Shown: positions 15,292-23,792 of the stretch, piece by piece
Layout of the letters: every line of letters starts with the position of its first letter
Position numbering within the stretch: position 1 is the first letter of the stretch
NCBI GenBank assembly: GCA_046757965.1
Contig: JBHHZI010000024.1
Span: forward strand, 1 to 29,526
Source of the DNA: JBHHZI01 sp046757965
GTDB lineage: Bacteria > Acidobacteriota > Polarisedimenticolia > SMYD01
DNA: 29,526 nucleotides
Direction of reading: 5' to 3'
The notes under the pieces: generated by a model
Databases searched by the model: none
What the model was told of the DNA's origin: nothing
Seen by the model: only the letters and a program-made list of their open reading frames with translations
Position numbers and translations under genes: made by a program

Positions 15292-17256
15292 TCACCGGGT
15301 CAGGCGGTGCAGGAAGAACCAGGCCCGCCGCCGACCGACCGCCGCCAGCAGCCGGCGCCGGCCGGATCGCCTGTCATCCCGGGGCTCGAGCCAGTCCCGG
15401 GCCCGCTCGTACGCGGCGACGAAACGGAAGCGCTCGCTCCGGCTCAGGCCCGCAGGCCCGAGAACCTTCAGCGCCGAGCGCTCCAGCCGGGCCAGGTCCC
15501 GGCCGCGCGCGGCGGTACCGGCGCGGGGGTGCAGGCGCGCGGCAGACAGGTCGATCACCCACACCGGCTGATTCGCCCCGGCCCACAGGAGGTTCCCCAC
15601 GTTGAGGTCGCCATGCACGACGCCGGCATCGTGAAGCCGGGCCACCGCCCGCGCCGCCGCCGCCAGGATCCTCTGCCGCGACCGCCCGTTGTCGCCGGCC
15701 AGGGCGACGGAGACCGGCACCCCCTCCGTGATCTCCTCGCTCGCGGCCCACAGTCGACAGAAGGGACCCGCGTGGACCGCCAGCCATGCGACGGAGGCGG
15801 GGATCGGCGCGCCGCGGGCCCGCGCGGCGCCGGCCAGGAAACACTCCCGGCGGACCCGCCGGGAGCCGATCCACCGATCGGAGCCCCCGCCGGGCAGCGC
15901 CGACAGCACCCGTCCCGGGAGTCCACCTCGCCGGTGCTGCTTGACCACCACCGGCCGGTCGGCCAGCCGCAGGCGGTGAATCCGGGCCCGCCCCCGGTCG
16001 CCGGCCTGCGCCGGCGGCGACCGGGTTGCCGACACGACCTGCCCGGCCGCCGCCAGCAGGGCCTGTCCGATCGCCCGGTCGCGCGCCGCGACCTCCGTGG
16101 CCCCGCGCCGGATGCCGACCCAGCGACCCGAACCATCCTGGCTCCGGTGGGCCAGTCCGCGGCGATACGCCTCCTCGGTCTTCGACGCCATCACCGGCGG
16201 CACATGGTGGGCCAGAACATGCTGTCGCCCGGCGGCGGCCAGGCGCCTGGCCCGGGCCGGGTCGTCGAGAAGCTCCTCGATGGCCCGGGCCAGCCGCCGG
16301 GGAGCGTGAAACGGCACCAGGAAGCCGCCGCGGCCATCATGGATCACCTCGCCCGTTCCACCGGCCGGCGTGGCCACCACCGGGACCCCGGCGGCGAGAG
16401 CCTCCAGAACGGCATTGGGCATGCCCTCGAAGAGAGACGGGAAGGCCATGACACTCAGGTGGGGCAGCAGGCGCCCCAGGTCCGACCGGTACCCCGGCAG
16501 ATGCACGCGCGAGGCGATGCCGAGAGCCCGGGCCCGGTCGCCGAGGACGGGCCGCAGCGGACCCTCCCCCAGGATCAGCAGGTGGAGATCGTCCTGCCGG
16601 CGCGCCAGCAGCGCGAATCCGTCGATGAGATCCAGGTGGGCCTTCTGCGGCACGAGGCTCCCGAGCGAGCCGATCAGTCTCACACGTGCCGGCAGTGAGA
16701 ACTCCGCGAGCACCTCCTCGCGGGGCGCGACCATCGCGAACCTTGCCGCGTCGATGGCCGACGGGGCCACTGCAATCCGCGACGGCGCAACGCCGGACTT
16801 CACCAGGGCCCGACGCACCGCGGTGGAGACGGCGATGTAGAGATCCACACCCCGGCCGTATTTCCATCGCGCCGCGACCGAGCCGGAAATCTTCTGCAGG
16901 CGACGAGAGACGACGCGCAGCGGCGGCTGCCGGCCACGCAGAAGTCGGACCAGGAGATGCGCGTGGGACGTGTGGGCATGCACCACGTCCGCCCGTTCCT
17001 TCTCGACGGTGTCACGAAGCGCCCGGCGGGCCCGCCCCAGCCGGGACCACCAGCCGGCCGTGAGCTCGAACGACGCGCAGCCGGCGCCGAGTTCGCGAAC
17101 GCGGGCAAGCAGCGGGGCCCCGGCGGGGCAGAGCACGATGGGCCGATGGCCGGCCCGGAGCTGCTCCTCCACCAGGAAGGCGACCTGCTGCTGCCCGCCG
17201 CGCCAGCCGAGCCCGTCGTCGACATGCACGATGCAGAGCGGACCACCGCCCGTCAC
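15292..17256 (-). CDS. GT4 glycosyltransferase fused to a KDO-kinase-like domain
   Basis: Two enzymes appear joined in one chain of about 654 residues. Residues 5-370 are a GT-B glycosyltransferase of family 4: IVHVDDGLGWRGGQQQV at the N-terminus, VVHAHTSHAHLL, the linker GSLVPQKAHLDLI, and the donor-site EX7E motif in FEGMPNAVLEALAAG (Glu277, Glu285). From about 415 the chain resembles LPS core kinases (KdkA/WaaP): VVVKQHRRGGLPGRV with Lys439, catalytic VVHGDLNVGNLLW (Asp550, Asn555) and metal-binding WVIDLS (Asp569). In known systems these two activities are separate proteins, sugar transfer to the core and phosphorylation of KDO or heptose. The start is uncertain: GTG 17256 or 17262 are both close after the WaaE-like stop; ATG 17316 would overlap that gene. 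Confidence 0.85.
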   Translation of the reverse strand: MTGGGPLCIVHVDDGLGWRGGQQQVAFLVEEQLRAGHRPIVLCPAGAPLLARVRELGAGCASFELTAGWWSRLGRARRALRDTVEKERADVVHAHTSHAHLLVRLLRGRQPPLRVVSRRLQKISGSVAARWKYGRGVDLYIAVSTAVRRALVKSGVAPSRIAVAPSAIDAARFAMVAPREEVLAEFSLPARVRLIGSLGSLVPQKAHLDLIDGFALLARRQDDLHLLILGEGPLRPVLGDRARALGIASRVHLPGYRSDLGRLLPHLSVMAFPSLFEGMPNAVLEALAAGVPVVATPAGGTGEVIHDGRGGFLVPFHAPRRLARAIEELLDDPARARRLAAAGRQHVLAHHVPPVMASKTEEAYRRGLAHRSQDGSGRWVGIRRGATEVAARDRAIGQALLAAAGQVVSATRSPPAQAGDRGRARIHRLRLADRPVVVKQHRRGGLPGRVLSALPGGGSDRWIGSRRVRRECFLAGAARARGAPIPASVAWLAVHAGPFCRLWAASEEITEGVPVSVALAGDNGRSRQRILAAAARAVARLHDAGVVHGDLNVGNLLWAGANQPVWVIDLSAARLHPRAGTAARGRDLARLERSALKVLGPAGLSRSERFRFVAAYERARDWLEPRDDRRSGRRRLLAAVGRRRAWFFLHRLTR

Positions 17257-17269
17257 GGCCACCCGCCGC

Positions 17270-18091
17270 TCACGACGACCGGCGCGCGGAAAGGCCCATT
17301 TCCCAGAGCTTGGCATGCTTCTGGTAGACGGAGAACGCCGCCAGCAGGGCCAGCATCAGGCCGTGGCCGCCGTCGAGAAAGCCGCGCTTGAGCACGAACA
17401 TGCGGATGAATCGACCGACCGTGTGGCCAAACACGGACAGCGGGCCTGTCCGGCGTCCTCGCTCCCAGCGCTCCTTGGCCCACCACCTCGAATAGCGGTC
17501 CATCTTCGGAGCATACTGGGCATACGACCGCATGGAATGGTGGTCGAGCTTGCCCGCGAGGGCGCCGACCGGCCCGTCCGCCTGCATCTCCTCGTGAACA
17601 CGAACATCCGGGTAACGACACCGGTCCTTCGCCACGAGACGGATGACCCGATCCGATTCCCACCCTCCGTGGTGCATGACGCGGCCGAGAAACGTGTTGC
17701 GACGCGGGATCCAGTAGGCAACGCATCCCGGGCCGGCGGCCATCAGTTCGCGAACCTCCGCCTCGAGTTCGGGGGTGACGCGCTCGTCGGCGTCGAGGAT
17801 CAGGATCCACGGATGACGCGCCTGCGACATGCCCCAGTTCTTCTGGCGCGCCGGTGATTCATAAGGGTGCTGCAGGATCCGGTCGGTATGCCGGGAGGCC
17901 GCCTCGCAGGTTCCGTCGCTGCTGAACGAATCCACCACCAGGATCTCGTCGACCCAGGCCAGTGAGGCCAGGCACGCGTCGATGTTGTGCTCCTCGTCAT
18001 GTGTCGTCACCAGCGCGGTGATCGGCACAGCCGTGGAGGGGCGGTCGCTCGCCCCGGGTGAGCAGGGCGCCGAGGACTGTCGAGCTGTCAT
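17270..18091 (-). CDS. Glycosyltransferase family 2, WaaE/KdtX-like
   Basis: This is a 273-residue GT-A enzyme. It begins with the family nucleotide-sugar loop ALVTTHDEEHNIDACL, DEILVVDSFSSDGT and RQKNWGMSQA, then the DxD-type WILILDADERVTPEL. The C-terminal LMLALLAAFSVYQKHAKLWE is characteristic of WaaE/KdtX, which add glucose to an inner-core heptose in several Gram-negative bacteria; the sugar here is not known. Two starts are possible. The ATG at 18106 overlaps the tatC stop (ATGA). The ATG at 18091 has GGGAG five bases upstream, and I chose it. It is part of a minus-strand run tatA-tatC-GT2-GT4/kinase. Confidence 0.9.
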   Translation of the reverse strand: MTARQSSAPCSPGASDRPSTAVPITALVTTHDEEHNIDACLASLAWVDEILVVDSFSSDGTCEAASRHTDRILQHPYESPARQKNWGMSQARHPWILILDADERVTPELEAEVRELMAAGPGCVAYWIPRRNTFLGRVMHHGGWESDRVIRLVAKDRCRYPDVRVHEEMQADGPVGALAGKLDHHSMRSYAQYAPKMDRYSRWWAKERWERGRRTGPLSVFGHTVGRFIRMFVLKRGFLDGGHGLMLALLAAFSVYQKHAKLWEMGLSARRSS

Positions 18092-18102
18092 CTCTTCTCC
18101 CG

Positions 18103-18954
18103 TCATGCGTGTCCGCCGCCGTCGCCCCCGGTGCCGGGCGGATCCGGGTCGCCGGCGTCGGGACGACGCACAGCATCTTCCTCGTCCTCGTGCGGCTCGC
18201 CCGCGTCGGCGGAGTCATCGCGCGGACGTCCGAAGATCACCGCAACCAGGACCCCGGCCAGGTACAGCCCGACCATGGGGCCGGCGACGAGTGTCATCGT
18301 CACGGCGTCCGGAGTGGGCGTCAGGACGGCCGCGAGAACGAAGATGATGAGCACAGCGTACTTGAAATTGCGCCACAGAAACCCGGGAGTCACCAGCCCG
18401 AGCCGTGACAGCAGGAAGATCAGGACGGGGAGCTGGAAGACCAGCCCCATCGACAGGATGAGACGCATCTCGAAGCTGAAGATGCGCGAGATGGTCAGCA
18501 TCGGCGCGAACCGGTCACCGGCGAAACCGATGAGAAACCTCACGGCCGCCGGGAAGACCACCTCGTAACCGAACCCGCTCCCCAGGAAGAAGAACATCGA
18601 ACCGAAGAAGATGAACGGCACGGCATGTTTCTTCTCGCGAGCATAGAGTCCGGGCGCCACGAAGAGCCACACCTGCAGGACCACCACCGGGAAGGAGAGG
18701 AGCAGCCCGACGAAGAACGCCACCTTCATCGACAGCATGAACGGCTCGGCCAGCGTCGTGTAGACCGGCCGGATGTCTTCCGGAAGATGCGCCTGGACCG
18801 GAGCCATCAGCAGGTCGAGAACCGGCTCCCGGAGGAACCAGCCGACCACGAAGAGCACGGCCACGCTGGCCAGGATGATGAACAGGCGGGTCCGCAGCTC
18901 GTCCAGATGCTCCAGGAACGACATGCGGTTCGGGTCCGCGCGACGGGTCGCCAT
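18103..18954 (-). CDS. tatC: Sec-independent protein translocase TatC
   Basis: TatC is the six-span inner-membrane receptor of the twin-arginine pathway, which exports folded proteins. The 283-residue protein starts with a short basic stretch and then SFLEHLDELRTRLF, the signal-peptide-binding motif with Glu19 (equivalent of E. coli Glu15). Hydrophobic segments lie at about 25-45, 75-100 (FMLSMKVAFFVGLLLSFPVV), 112-135, 155-175, 195-210 and 215-235. The C-terminal 50 residues are acidic, Asp/Glu-rich and probably disordered, longer than in E. coli. tatC follows tatA by 16 bases. Across the divergent promoter region lies a protease gene whose signal peptide fits this pathway. Confidence 0.96.
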   Translation of the reverse strand: MATRRADPNRMSFLEHLDELRTRLFIILASVAVLFVVGWFLREPVLDLLMAPVQAHLPEDIRPVYTTLAEPFMLSMKVAFFVGLLLSFPVVVLQVWLFVAPGLYAREKKHAVPFIFFGSMFFFLGSGFGYEVVFPAAVRFLIGFAGDRFAPMLTISRIFSFEMRLILSMGLVFQLPVLIFLLSRLGLVTPGFLWRNFKYAVLIIFVLAAVLTPTPDAVTMTLVAGPMVGLYLAGVLVAVIFGRPRDDSADAGEPHEDEEDAVRRPDAGDPDPPGTGGDGGGHA

Positions 18955-18970
18955 CGAGGGTGGTTGCTCC

Positions 18971-19276
18971 CTACTCGTCGCGCGGCGGCGGCGAGATCGA
19001 CCGCGGGCCGGACTCCCCGCCGGAGGCCTCGGTCAGGGTCGCCCTCGCCCGTGCCTCGTCACGGCTCTCGGCCACCGTGGACCGGCCGGCCGGCGGCGGC
19101 TCCTCGAGTCGGATCTCACGATCCAGGGTGGACCGCAGATCATTTCCCGCCCGGCGCAGCTCGGCGAGACCCTTGCCGACGGAGCGTCCGAGCTGCGGGA
19201 GCTTGCGAGGACCGAAGATCAGCAGCGCCAGGATGGCGAGAACCACCAGTTCCGGACCACCGATCGAGCCGAACAC
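18971..19276 (-). CDS. tatA: Twin-arginine translocase subunit TatA/TatB
   Basis: This is a 101-residue single-span protein. The N-terminal GGPELVVLAILALLIFGPRKLPQLGRS has the conserved membrane helix, FGP hinge and amphipathic helix of the family. KGLAELRRAGNDLRSTLDREI continues the helix, and the acidic, Pro-rich tail is disordered. The Glu at position 9 and the length fall between TatA and TatB. As no second copy is seen, it may serve both roles, as in minimal TatAC systems; a copy elsewhere in the genome cannot be excluded. The start is GTG at 19276, with GGGAGG five bases upstream. Confidence 0.92.
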   Translation of the reverse strand: MFGSIGGPELVVLAILALLIFGPRKLPQLGRSVGKGLAELRRAGNDLRSTLDREIRLEEPPPAGRSTVAESRDEARARATLTEASGGESGPRSISPPPRDE

Positions 19277-19307
19277 CTGTCCCTCCCTGGAGAGCCGCGT
19301 CCTGGCA

Positions 19308-19337
19308 AGGGTACGTCAGACGCGGAAACGAGATCAA
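19308..19337 (-). promoter_or_regulatory. Possible tatAC promoter
   Basis: On the minus strand, TTGATC (19337-19332), an 18-base spacer and TACCCT (19313-19308). The -10 box is a poor match. It lies in the 144-base gap between tatA and the divergent protease gene, which otherwise holds only the protease promoter. Confidence 0.35.
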
Positions 19338-19380
19338 GCGCCGGAACGGCGCAAATGACTGAGACCGCGAGTGATGTCCC

Positions 19381-19409
19381 TTTACTTCGCCCCGATCCCG
19401 CAGTATATT
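19381..19409 (+). promoter_or_regulatory. Promoter of the S41 protease gene
   Basis: TTTACT (19381-19386), a 17-base spacer and TATATT (19404-19409). The ATG at 19421 is only 11 bases after the -10 box, so the leader would be about four or five bases, with no Shine-Dalgarno site. Confidence 0.65.
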
Positions 19410-19420
19410 TGATCGGTTCG

Positions 19421-21004
19421 ATGCCAAGACGGTCCTTCATCACGGCGGCGGCCGGTTTTCTGGCTGTCGGTGCCCTGGTCGGGAGCCTGGTTCCCGAGCG
19501 GGCCTGGGCCACGACGCACGAGAACGAGAAGCTCCTGCGCTCGTTCGCGACCATCCTGCAGGTGGTCCAGGACCACTACTACGAGGACACGAAGCCGGAC
19601 CAGCTCGTCGAGGGCGCCATTCACGGCATGCTCCGGACACTCGACCCCCACTCTCACTATCTCAACAACACGGCCTACCGCTCGATGCGGGAGGAACAGC
19701 GCGGCTCGTTTTCCGGGCTCGGCATCGTCATCCAGAAACTCGGCCGGGATCGCCCGCTCACCGTCATCAGCCCCATCGACGGGACCCCGGCATCGCGTCT
19801 GGGGATCCGCGCGGGCGACATCATCGCCCGTATCAACGGGAAGAGCACCGAAGGTCTGACGTCGACGGAAGCCGTCGACCAGTTGCGCGGACCCAAGGGC
19901 ACGGACGTCCAGATCACCATCGAACGCCCGGACTCCAACGAGACCCTCGAATTCACCATCACGCGCGACACGATCCCCACGGACAGCGTCACCAACGCCT
20001 ACATGATCACGCCGGACACGGGCTACGTGAAGATCCGGAACTTCACCCAGACCACCGACAAGGAGCTGCAGACCGCACTCGGGACCCTGCGCGACGACGG
20101 CATGGAACGACTGATCCTGGACCTGCGCGGCAACCCCGGCGGGCTGCTCGACCAGGCGGTGGCGGTCGCCGACAAGTTCATTGCCCGGGGCAAGAAGCTG
20201 GTCTACACGCGCGGCAGGATTCACGGCTCCAACAAGGATTACTTCGCCACCGACGAGGCCACGTTCCCATCCCTGCCGCTGGTCGTGCTGGTGAACCGGG
20301 GCTCCGCCTCGGCCTCGGAGATCGTCTCCGGCGCCATCCAGGATCACGACCGGGGCCTGATCGTCGGTGAGACGACGTGGGGCAAGGGACTCGTGCAGTC
20401 GGTGTTTCCGCTGAGCGAGAACAACGCCCTCGCGCTGACCACCGCGAAGTACTACACCCCCTCCGGGCGCCTCATCCAGCGCGACTACGGTTCCCTGGAG
20501 GACTACGTCGCCTACCGGACAGATGAGAACTATCACCCGGCCTTCGACAAGGATGCCAAGAAGTTCACCGATGCCGGCCGGACGGTCTACGGCGGCGGCG
20601 GCATCGCCCCCGATGTCGAGGTCTCCATCAACGAGCCTTCCGAATTCACGACCCTGCTGTACCGGAGGGCGGCGTTCTTCCGCTTCGCGGTGCACTACCT
20701 GTCCAGACACCCGGAGATGGACCAGTCGATGGCGGTGACCAGCGATACGATGGACGAGTTTCGCCAGTTCCTCACCGGCGAGAAGATCTCGTTCGACGAG
20801 GCCGACCTCGCCGACAACCAGGAAGAGATCGGGGTCTTCATCAAGGCGGAGATCTTCTCCGCCAGGTTCGGCATGGTCTACGGCGACCGGGTACGCAACG
20901 CCTACGATGCGCAGGTCCGCAAGGCGCTCACCCTGTTCGGCCAGGCCCGGGAGCTGGCCCTGCTCGCCGACCGGCCCGGCCTGCCCGCGCCGTCCTCAGA
21001 GTAG
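19421..21004 (+). CDS. S41 family C-terminal processing protease with Tat-like signal peptide
   Basis: This is an exported serine protease of the CtpA/Prc family (527 residues). The signal peptide MPRRSFITAAAGFLAVGALV has an Arg-Arg pair followed by SFI, close to the Tat consensus RRxFL, then a mild hydrophobic stretch and AWA cleavage near residue 30. A PDZ domain (about 95-185: GSFSGLGIVIQ, ISPIDGTPASRLGIRAGDII) recognises substrate C-termini. The S41 catalytic domain contains RGNPGGLLDQAV, the nucleophile Ser297 in NRGSASASEI and the general base Lys322 in GETTWGKGLVQS, 25 residues apart as in E. coli Prc (Ser430/Lys455). A C-terminal helical extension of about 130 residues follows. Its gene is divergent from tatAC, supporting export by that system. 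Its last nine bases overlap the convergent unknown gene. Confidence 0.93.
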   Translation: MPRRSFITAAAGFLAVGALVGSLVPERAWATTHENEKLLRSFATILQVVQDHYYEDTKPDQLVEGAIHGMLRTLDPHSHYLNNTAYRSMREEQRGSFSGLGIVIQKLGRDRPLTVISPIDGTPASRLGIRAGDIIARINGKSTEGLTSTEAVDQLRGPKGTDVQITIERPDSNETLEFTITRDTIPTDSVTNAYMITPDTGYVKIRNFTQTTDKELQTALGTLRDDGMERLILDLRGNPGGLLDQAVAVADKFIARGKKLVYTRGRIHGSNKDYFATDEATFPSLPLVVLVNRGSASASEIVSGAIQDHDRGLIVGETTWGKGLVQSVFPLSENNALALTTAKYYTPSGRLIQRDYGSLEDYVAYRTDENYHPAFDKDAKKFTDAGRTVYGGGGIAPDVEVSINEPSEFTTLLYRRAAFFRFAVHYLSRHPEMDQSMAVTSDTMDEFRQFLTGEKISFDEADLADNQEEIGVFIKAEIFSARFGMVYGDRVRNAYDAQVRKALTLFGQARELALLADRPGLPAPSSE

Positions 21005-21703
21005 GCCGTCGAGGCCATGTCTCAGCTTGAGGGGCGCCGGCAGGGCGTTCCACCGCCTCAACACGTCGATGAGAGCCGCCGGGTCCAGACCCATCAGTCC
21101 ATCGAGAACGCGCACGGCGTGACGCCGCGCGTCCTCGTAACGCCTGCGCACCGCCTCGTCCGGTTCGTCGAACTGATGCTTGTCCAGGAGGTGGTACCGG
21201 ATCCATCGGCGTTGCTCGGCGTCAAGACTCCGGCGCCCTGAGAGGCGCCCGACGAAGTGATTGACCACCAGCGTCTTCGTGATGTTGGCCCGGATCTCCA
21301 GCTCCAGCAACGACATCTCTCGATGGTGCGCGAGGCCGTGCACGATCATGATGAAATGGTCGATCTCCTCGATGAACGCCGCGAAATCATCGACATTCGC
21401 CGGGCCCACGCCGCGCGTCGGCGGGTCACTCTCGAGGCGAGAGATCAGGGCGTCGGGGAAGTACACCGCAACCGCCGTGCCATCCTCGATGGACCGGATC
21501 AACACGCTGGGACCCGGCAACTCCCGGGCCACCGGTCCGGGGGCCCGGGACAGATGCTCCACCGCCCGGACAATCTCGTGTCGATCCGCCAGACGCCGGT
21601 ACCCCTGGTCCCCGACGACGAAGGGCGCGATGTCGTCGACTCCGGTGAGGGTGCCGTAGGTCCGCTCGATGAGCCCCTGGGTGACGGCCAGCAGGGACTC
21701 CAT
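20996..21703 (-). CDS. Unknown partner of the Clp-like ATPase
   Basis: I do not recognise this 235-residue protein. Its ATG shares a base with the stop of the ATPase gene (TGATG), so the two are almost certainly translated together. The N-terminal half is mixed alpha/beta with a strand-rich piece PSVLIRSIEDGTAVAVYFPDAL (about 65-87). Residues 105-150 form an amphipathic helical stretch rich in acidic residues and histidines (FIEEIDHFIMIVHGLAHHRE), which could bind metal; this is speculation. The rest is helical and strongly charged (EQRRWIRYHLLDKHQFDEPDEAVRRRYEDARRHA). There is no signal peptide or membrane segment, so it is cytoplasmic. An adaptor, substrate or regulator of the ATPase is the simplest idea from position. 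Confidence 0.85.
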   Translation of the reverse strand: MESLLAVTQGLIERTYGTLTGVDDIAPFVVGDQGYRRLADRHEIVRAVEHLSRAPGPVARELPGPSVLIRSIEDGTAVAVYFPDALISRLESDPPTRGVGPANVDDFAAFIEEIDHFIMIVHGLAHHREMSLLELEIRANITKTLVVNHFVGRLSGRRSLDAEQRRWIRYHLLDKHQFDEPDEAVRRRYEDARRHAVRVLDGLMGLDPAALIDVLRRWNALPAPLKLRHGLDGLL

Positions 21704-23613
21704 CAGTCGCCGACACCGCGGTAGGTGAACTCACCGTCACGATGGTCGACGATGATCCGGGCGTAGGGAACCCGGACCCGCGCCTGTCCCAGGACCCGCT
21801 GGCGGACGGCGTCGAGGTCGAACGGCCGCTTGTTCCCCTTCAGCTCGCGCAGGTAGCGGAGAATCCGGCGCGAGCCCCGTGACGGCCGCGTCTCGTCCGC
21901 CTTGATCTTGCGGCTGATCTCCACATTGAGACACCGCTCCATGACGGCCCGCAGGAACCGGGCGCCGTGATCATGGCTGTACCCCTGCTTCAGGATCTCG
22001 GCGCGGGCCGCCGGCTCGAGCTGGGTCACCAGTCCATGAACCTCGTCGAATCGCCGCGCGATGCGACGGAACTCCAGATCGAAGATCCGGTCGATGGCCG
22101 ACGGATCCAGGTGCTCGAAATGCACCATCTTGAGCCGGTTGACGAACTCAGGGGACAGCGTGCGGCGGAGATCCCGGCGCACCTGCTGCCCTGCGGTTCG
22201 ATCGGCGCTCTCGACATCGCCGTACCCGATCGGCGCCCCGTGACGCGCCAGGTCCGAGTATCCGATGTTGGAGGTGAACACGAGCATGGAGTTCGCGAAG
22301 CTGAGGACCTGCCCCCGATTGTCGGTCACCGTTCCCCGATCCATGATGGACAGGAAGAACTTGCGTAGCTGGGGATGCGCCTTCTCGACCTCGTCGATGA
22401 GCAGCACCGAGAGCGGCGCGCCGGCCGCCCGGTGATGGAACTCGGTGAGGATGCCCTCCTCGTCACTGCGAATGAAACCCCGCGTCGCACCGCGGAGTTC
22501 GTTGATGTCGCTGGGGTAGGTGTAGTTCGGTCCCTCGAGGGTGAGGAACGGGATCTCGATCTTCCACTCCTCCTCGAGCATGGCGATCAGGGTCTCCACC
22601 AGGTAGTTCTTGCCGACACCGGTCGGCCCCACGAACAGGTAGGACGGCGGGCGATTCAGGTTGCGGGTCCCCACGGCGTGGAGGGCGAAGTCATCGGCGA
22701 GAGCCCGGATGGCCTGCTCCTGCGCCACCACGGTGTGCTGGAGGCGCTCGACGAGCCCGTCGATGTCCAGCCAGGAGAACAGGAGAATACGCTCCCACGC
22801 TGACAGCAGTTCCTCCTTGGAGAGCAGGAGCCGCTCGCGGGCGGCGTCACCCTGGTGCACCGGGAACCGGGCCACGAGCGCCGCCGCATCGGGGGTGCCG
22901 CCACCGGCCACCGGGTCGGAGGCCGGCATGCCGACCTCCGGGAGCGACGGCGCCGCGGCAGGCTCCGCGCCCGCCCCCCGGGCCGTCTCGCCCGATGCCG
23001 GGCCGGCCTCGTCCGACTCCGGGCCGGAATGTTCCGGATCCGCCGCCCGCAGGCAGTGCAGGATCCGGGCATACATCGCGAACCGGCGGGAACACTGCGC
23101 CAGGAAACTCACCTCTTCCTCGATGGGCAGGTTCTGCATGCGGTTTTCCCGGAAGAAGCGGCTGAGCCGCGGATCTTCTCCCAGGCGCTCCAGGATCTCC
23201 GACGCCAGGTGATAGGAGCGCTGCCCCAGTTCCTGCAGGGAGACGCCGTGGTAGTCCGACTGCCCGATCAGTCCGACATCGAACAGGCACTTGTCGCCGA
23301 CCGACTTGATCCGGTCGGGGAGTCGCTTCACCTCGTACACCAGCGCATCCGACTCCGGCGCCGACGGATCCAGGATGTGGCTGACAAACGACGGCACCGT
23401 CGTCCCACCGGCGTCCAGGATGTCGCGCAGGGAGACCCGGGCATAGAGATCGGTCAGCAGGAGCACGTCACTGGTGACCACGCGGACCAGGTGAGAGAGT
23501 TCGCGCCGGTCGAAGATCTCGTCGGGAAAGCGCTCCCGGACAATATCACGCAGGCGCCGCTCCAGATCGTCGTCGGAGAAGGTCTCGATGCGTTTCGTCG
23601 TTGAACTGGCCAT
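21703..23613 (-). CDS. Clp/HSP100-like AAA+ ATPase with atypical Walker A
   Basis: This 636-residue protein has one AAA+ module resembling the second ring of ClpB/ClpC or HslU/ClpX-type unfoldases. Walker A is GPTGVGKN (329-336), with Asn336 where almost all P-loops have Thr or Ser. Walker B is LLIDE (404-408), sensor 1 is TSN (447-449), the arginine finger is Arg493 in SPEFVNRL, and sensor 2 is Arg552 in HDHGARFL. Residues 1-190 are a helical domain I do not recognise; it lacks the ClpN repeats and the first AAA ring. An Ala/Pro/Glu-rich linker (195-245) joins it to the ATPase. No ClpP-binding IGF/LGF loop is obvious. The start is ATG 23613 with AGAGGA upstream and a promoter behind it. It heads a two-gene operon. 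Confidence 0.88.
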   Translation of the reverse strand: MASSTTKRIETFSDDDLERRLRDIVRERFPDEIFDRRELSHLVRVVTSDVLLLTDLYARVSLRDILDAGGTTVPSFVSHILDPSAPESDALVYEVKRLPDRIKSVGDKCLFDVGLIGQSDYHGVSLQELGQRSYHLASEILERLGEDPRLSRFFRENRMQNLPIEEEVSFLAQCSRRFAMYARILHCLRAADPEHSGPESDEAGPASGETARGAGAEPAAAPSLPEVGMPASDPVAGGGTPDAAALVARFPVHQGDAARERLLLSKEELLSAWERILLFSWLDIDGLVERLQHTVVAQEQAIRALADDFALHAVGTRNLNRPPSYLFVGPTGVGKNYLVETLIAMLEEEWKIEIPFLTLEGPNYTYPSDINELRGATRGFIRSDEEGILTEFHHRAAGAPLSVLLIDEVEKAHPQLRKFFLSIMDRGTVTDNRGQVLSFANSMLVFTSNIGYSDLARHGAPIGYGDVESADRTAGQQVRRDLRRTLSPEFVNRLKMVHFEHLDPSAIDRIFDLEFRRIARRFDEVHGLVTQLEPAARAEILKQGYSHDHGARFLRAVMERCLNVEISRKIKADETRPSRGSRRILRYLRELKGNKRPFDLDAVRQRVLGQARVRVPYARIIVDHRDGEFTYRGVGD

Positions 23614-23633
23614 GCAGGGATCCTCTCATGCTC

Positions 23634-23661
23634 AATATACAAACCGTTCGCCGTCCCGCAA
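23634..23661 (-). promoter_or_regulatory. Promoter of the Clp-like ATPase operon
   Basis: On the minus strand, TTGCGG (23661-23656), a 16-base spacer and TATATT (23639-23634). Transcription would begin near 23627, giving a 14-base leader that includes the AGAGGA ribosome site. The 274-base gap to groES holds only this promoter and the groES control region. Confidence 0.6.
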
Positions 23662-23763
23662 CAGGGCCGGGTCGGGGGATCTCACCTTCTTCAACGCCGC
23701 TGGCCGGTGAGCGGATTCCGCGGCCCGGGCGCTGGCGCGGCGGCATCCCCGCCGCCTGCCTCG

Positions 23764-23792
23764 TTGACACCGGCGGAAGCCGATGTTATGCT
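23764..23792 (+). promoter_or_regulatory. groESL promoter
   Basis: A consensus TTGACA (23764-23769), a 17-base spacer and TATGCT (23787-23792). The downstream end of the -10 box overlaps the first bases of the CIRCE element, so repressor binding would block RNA polymerase directly. Confidence 0.8.
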
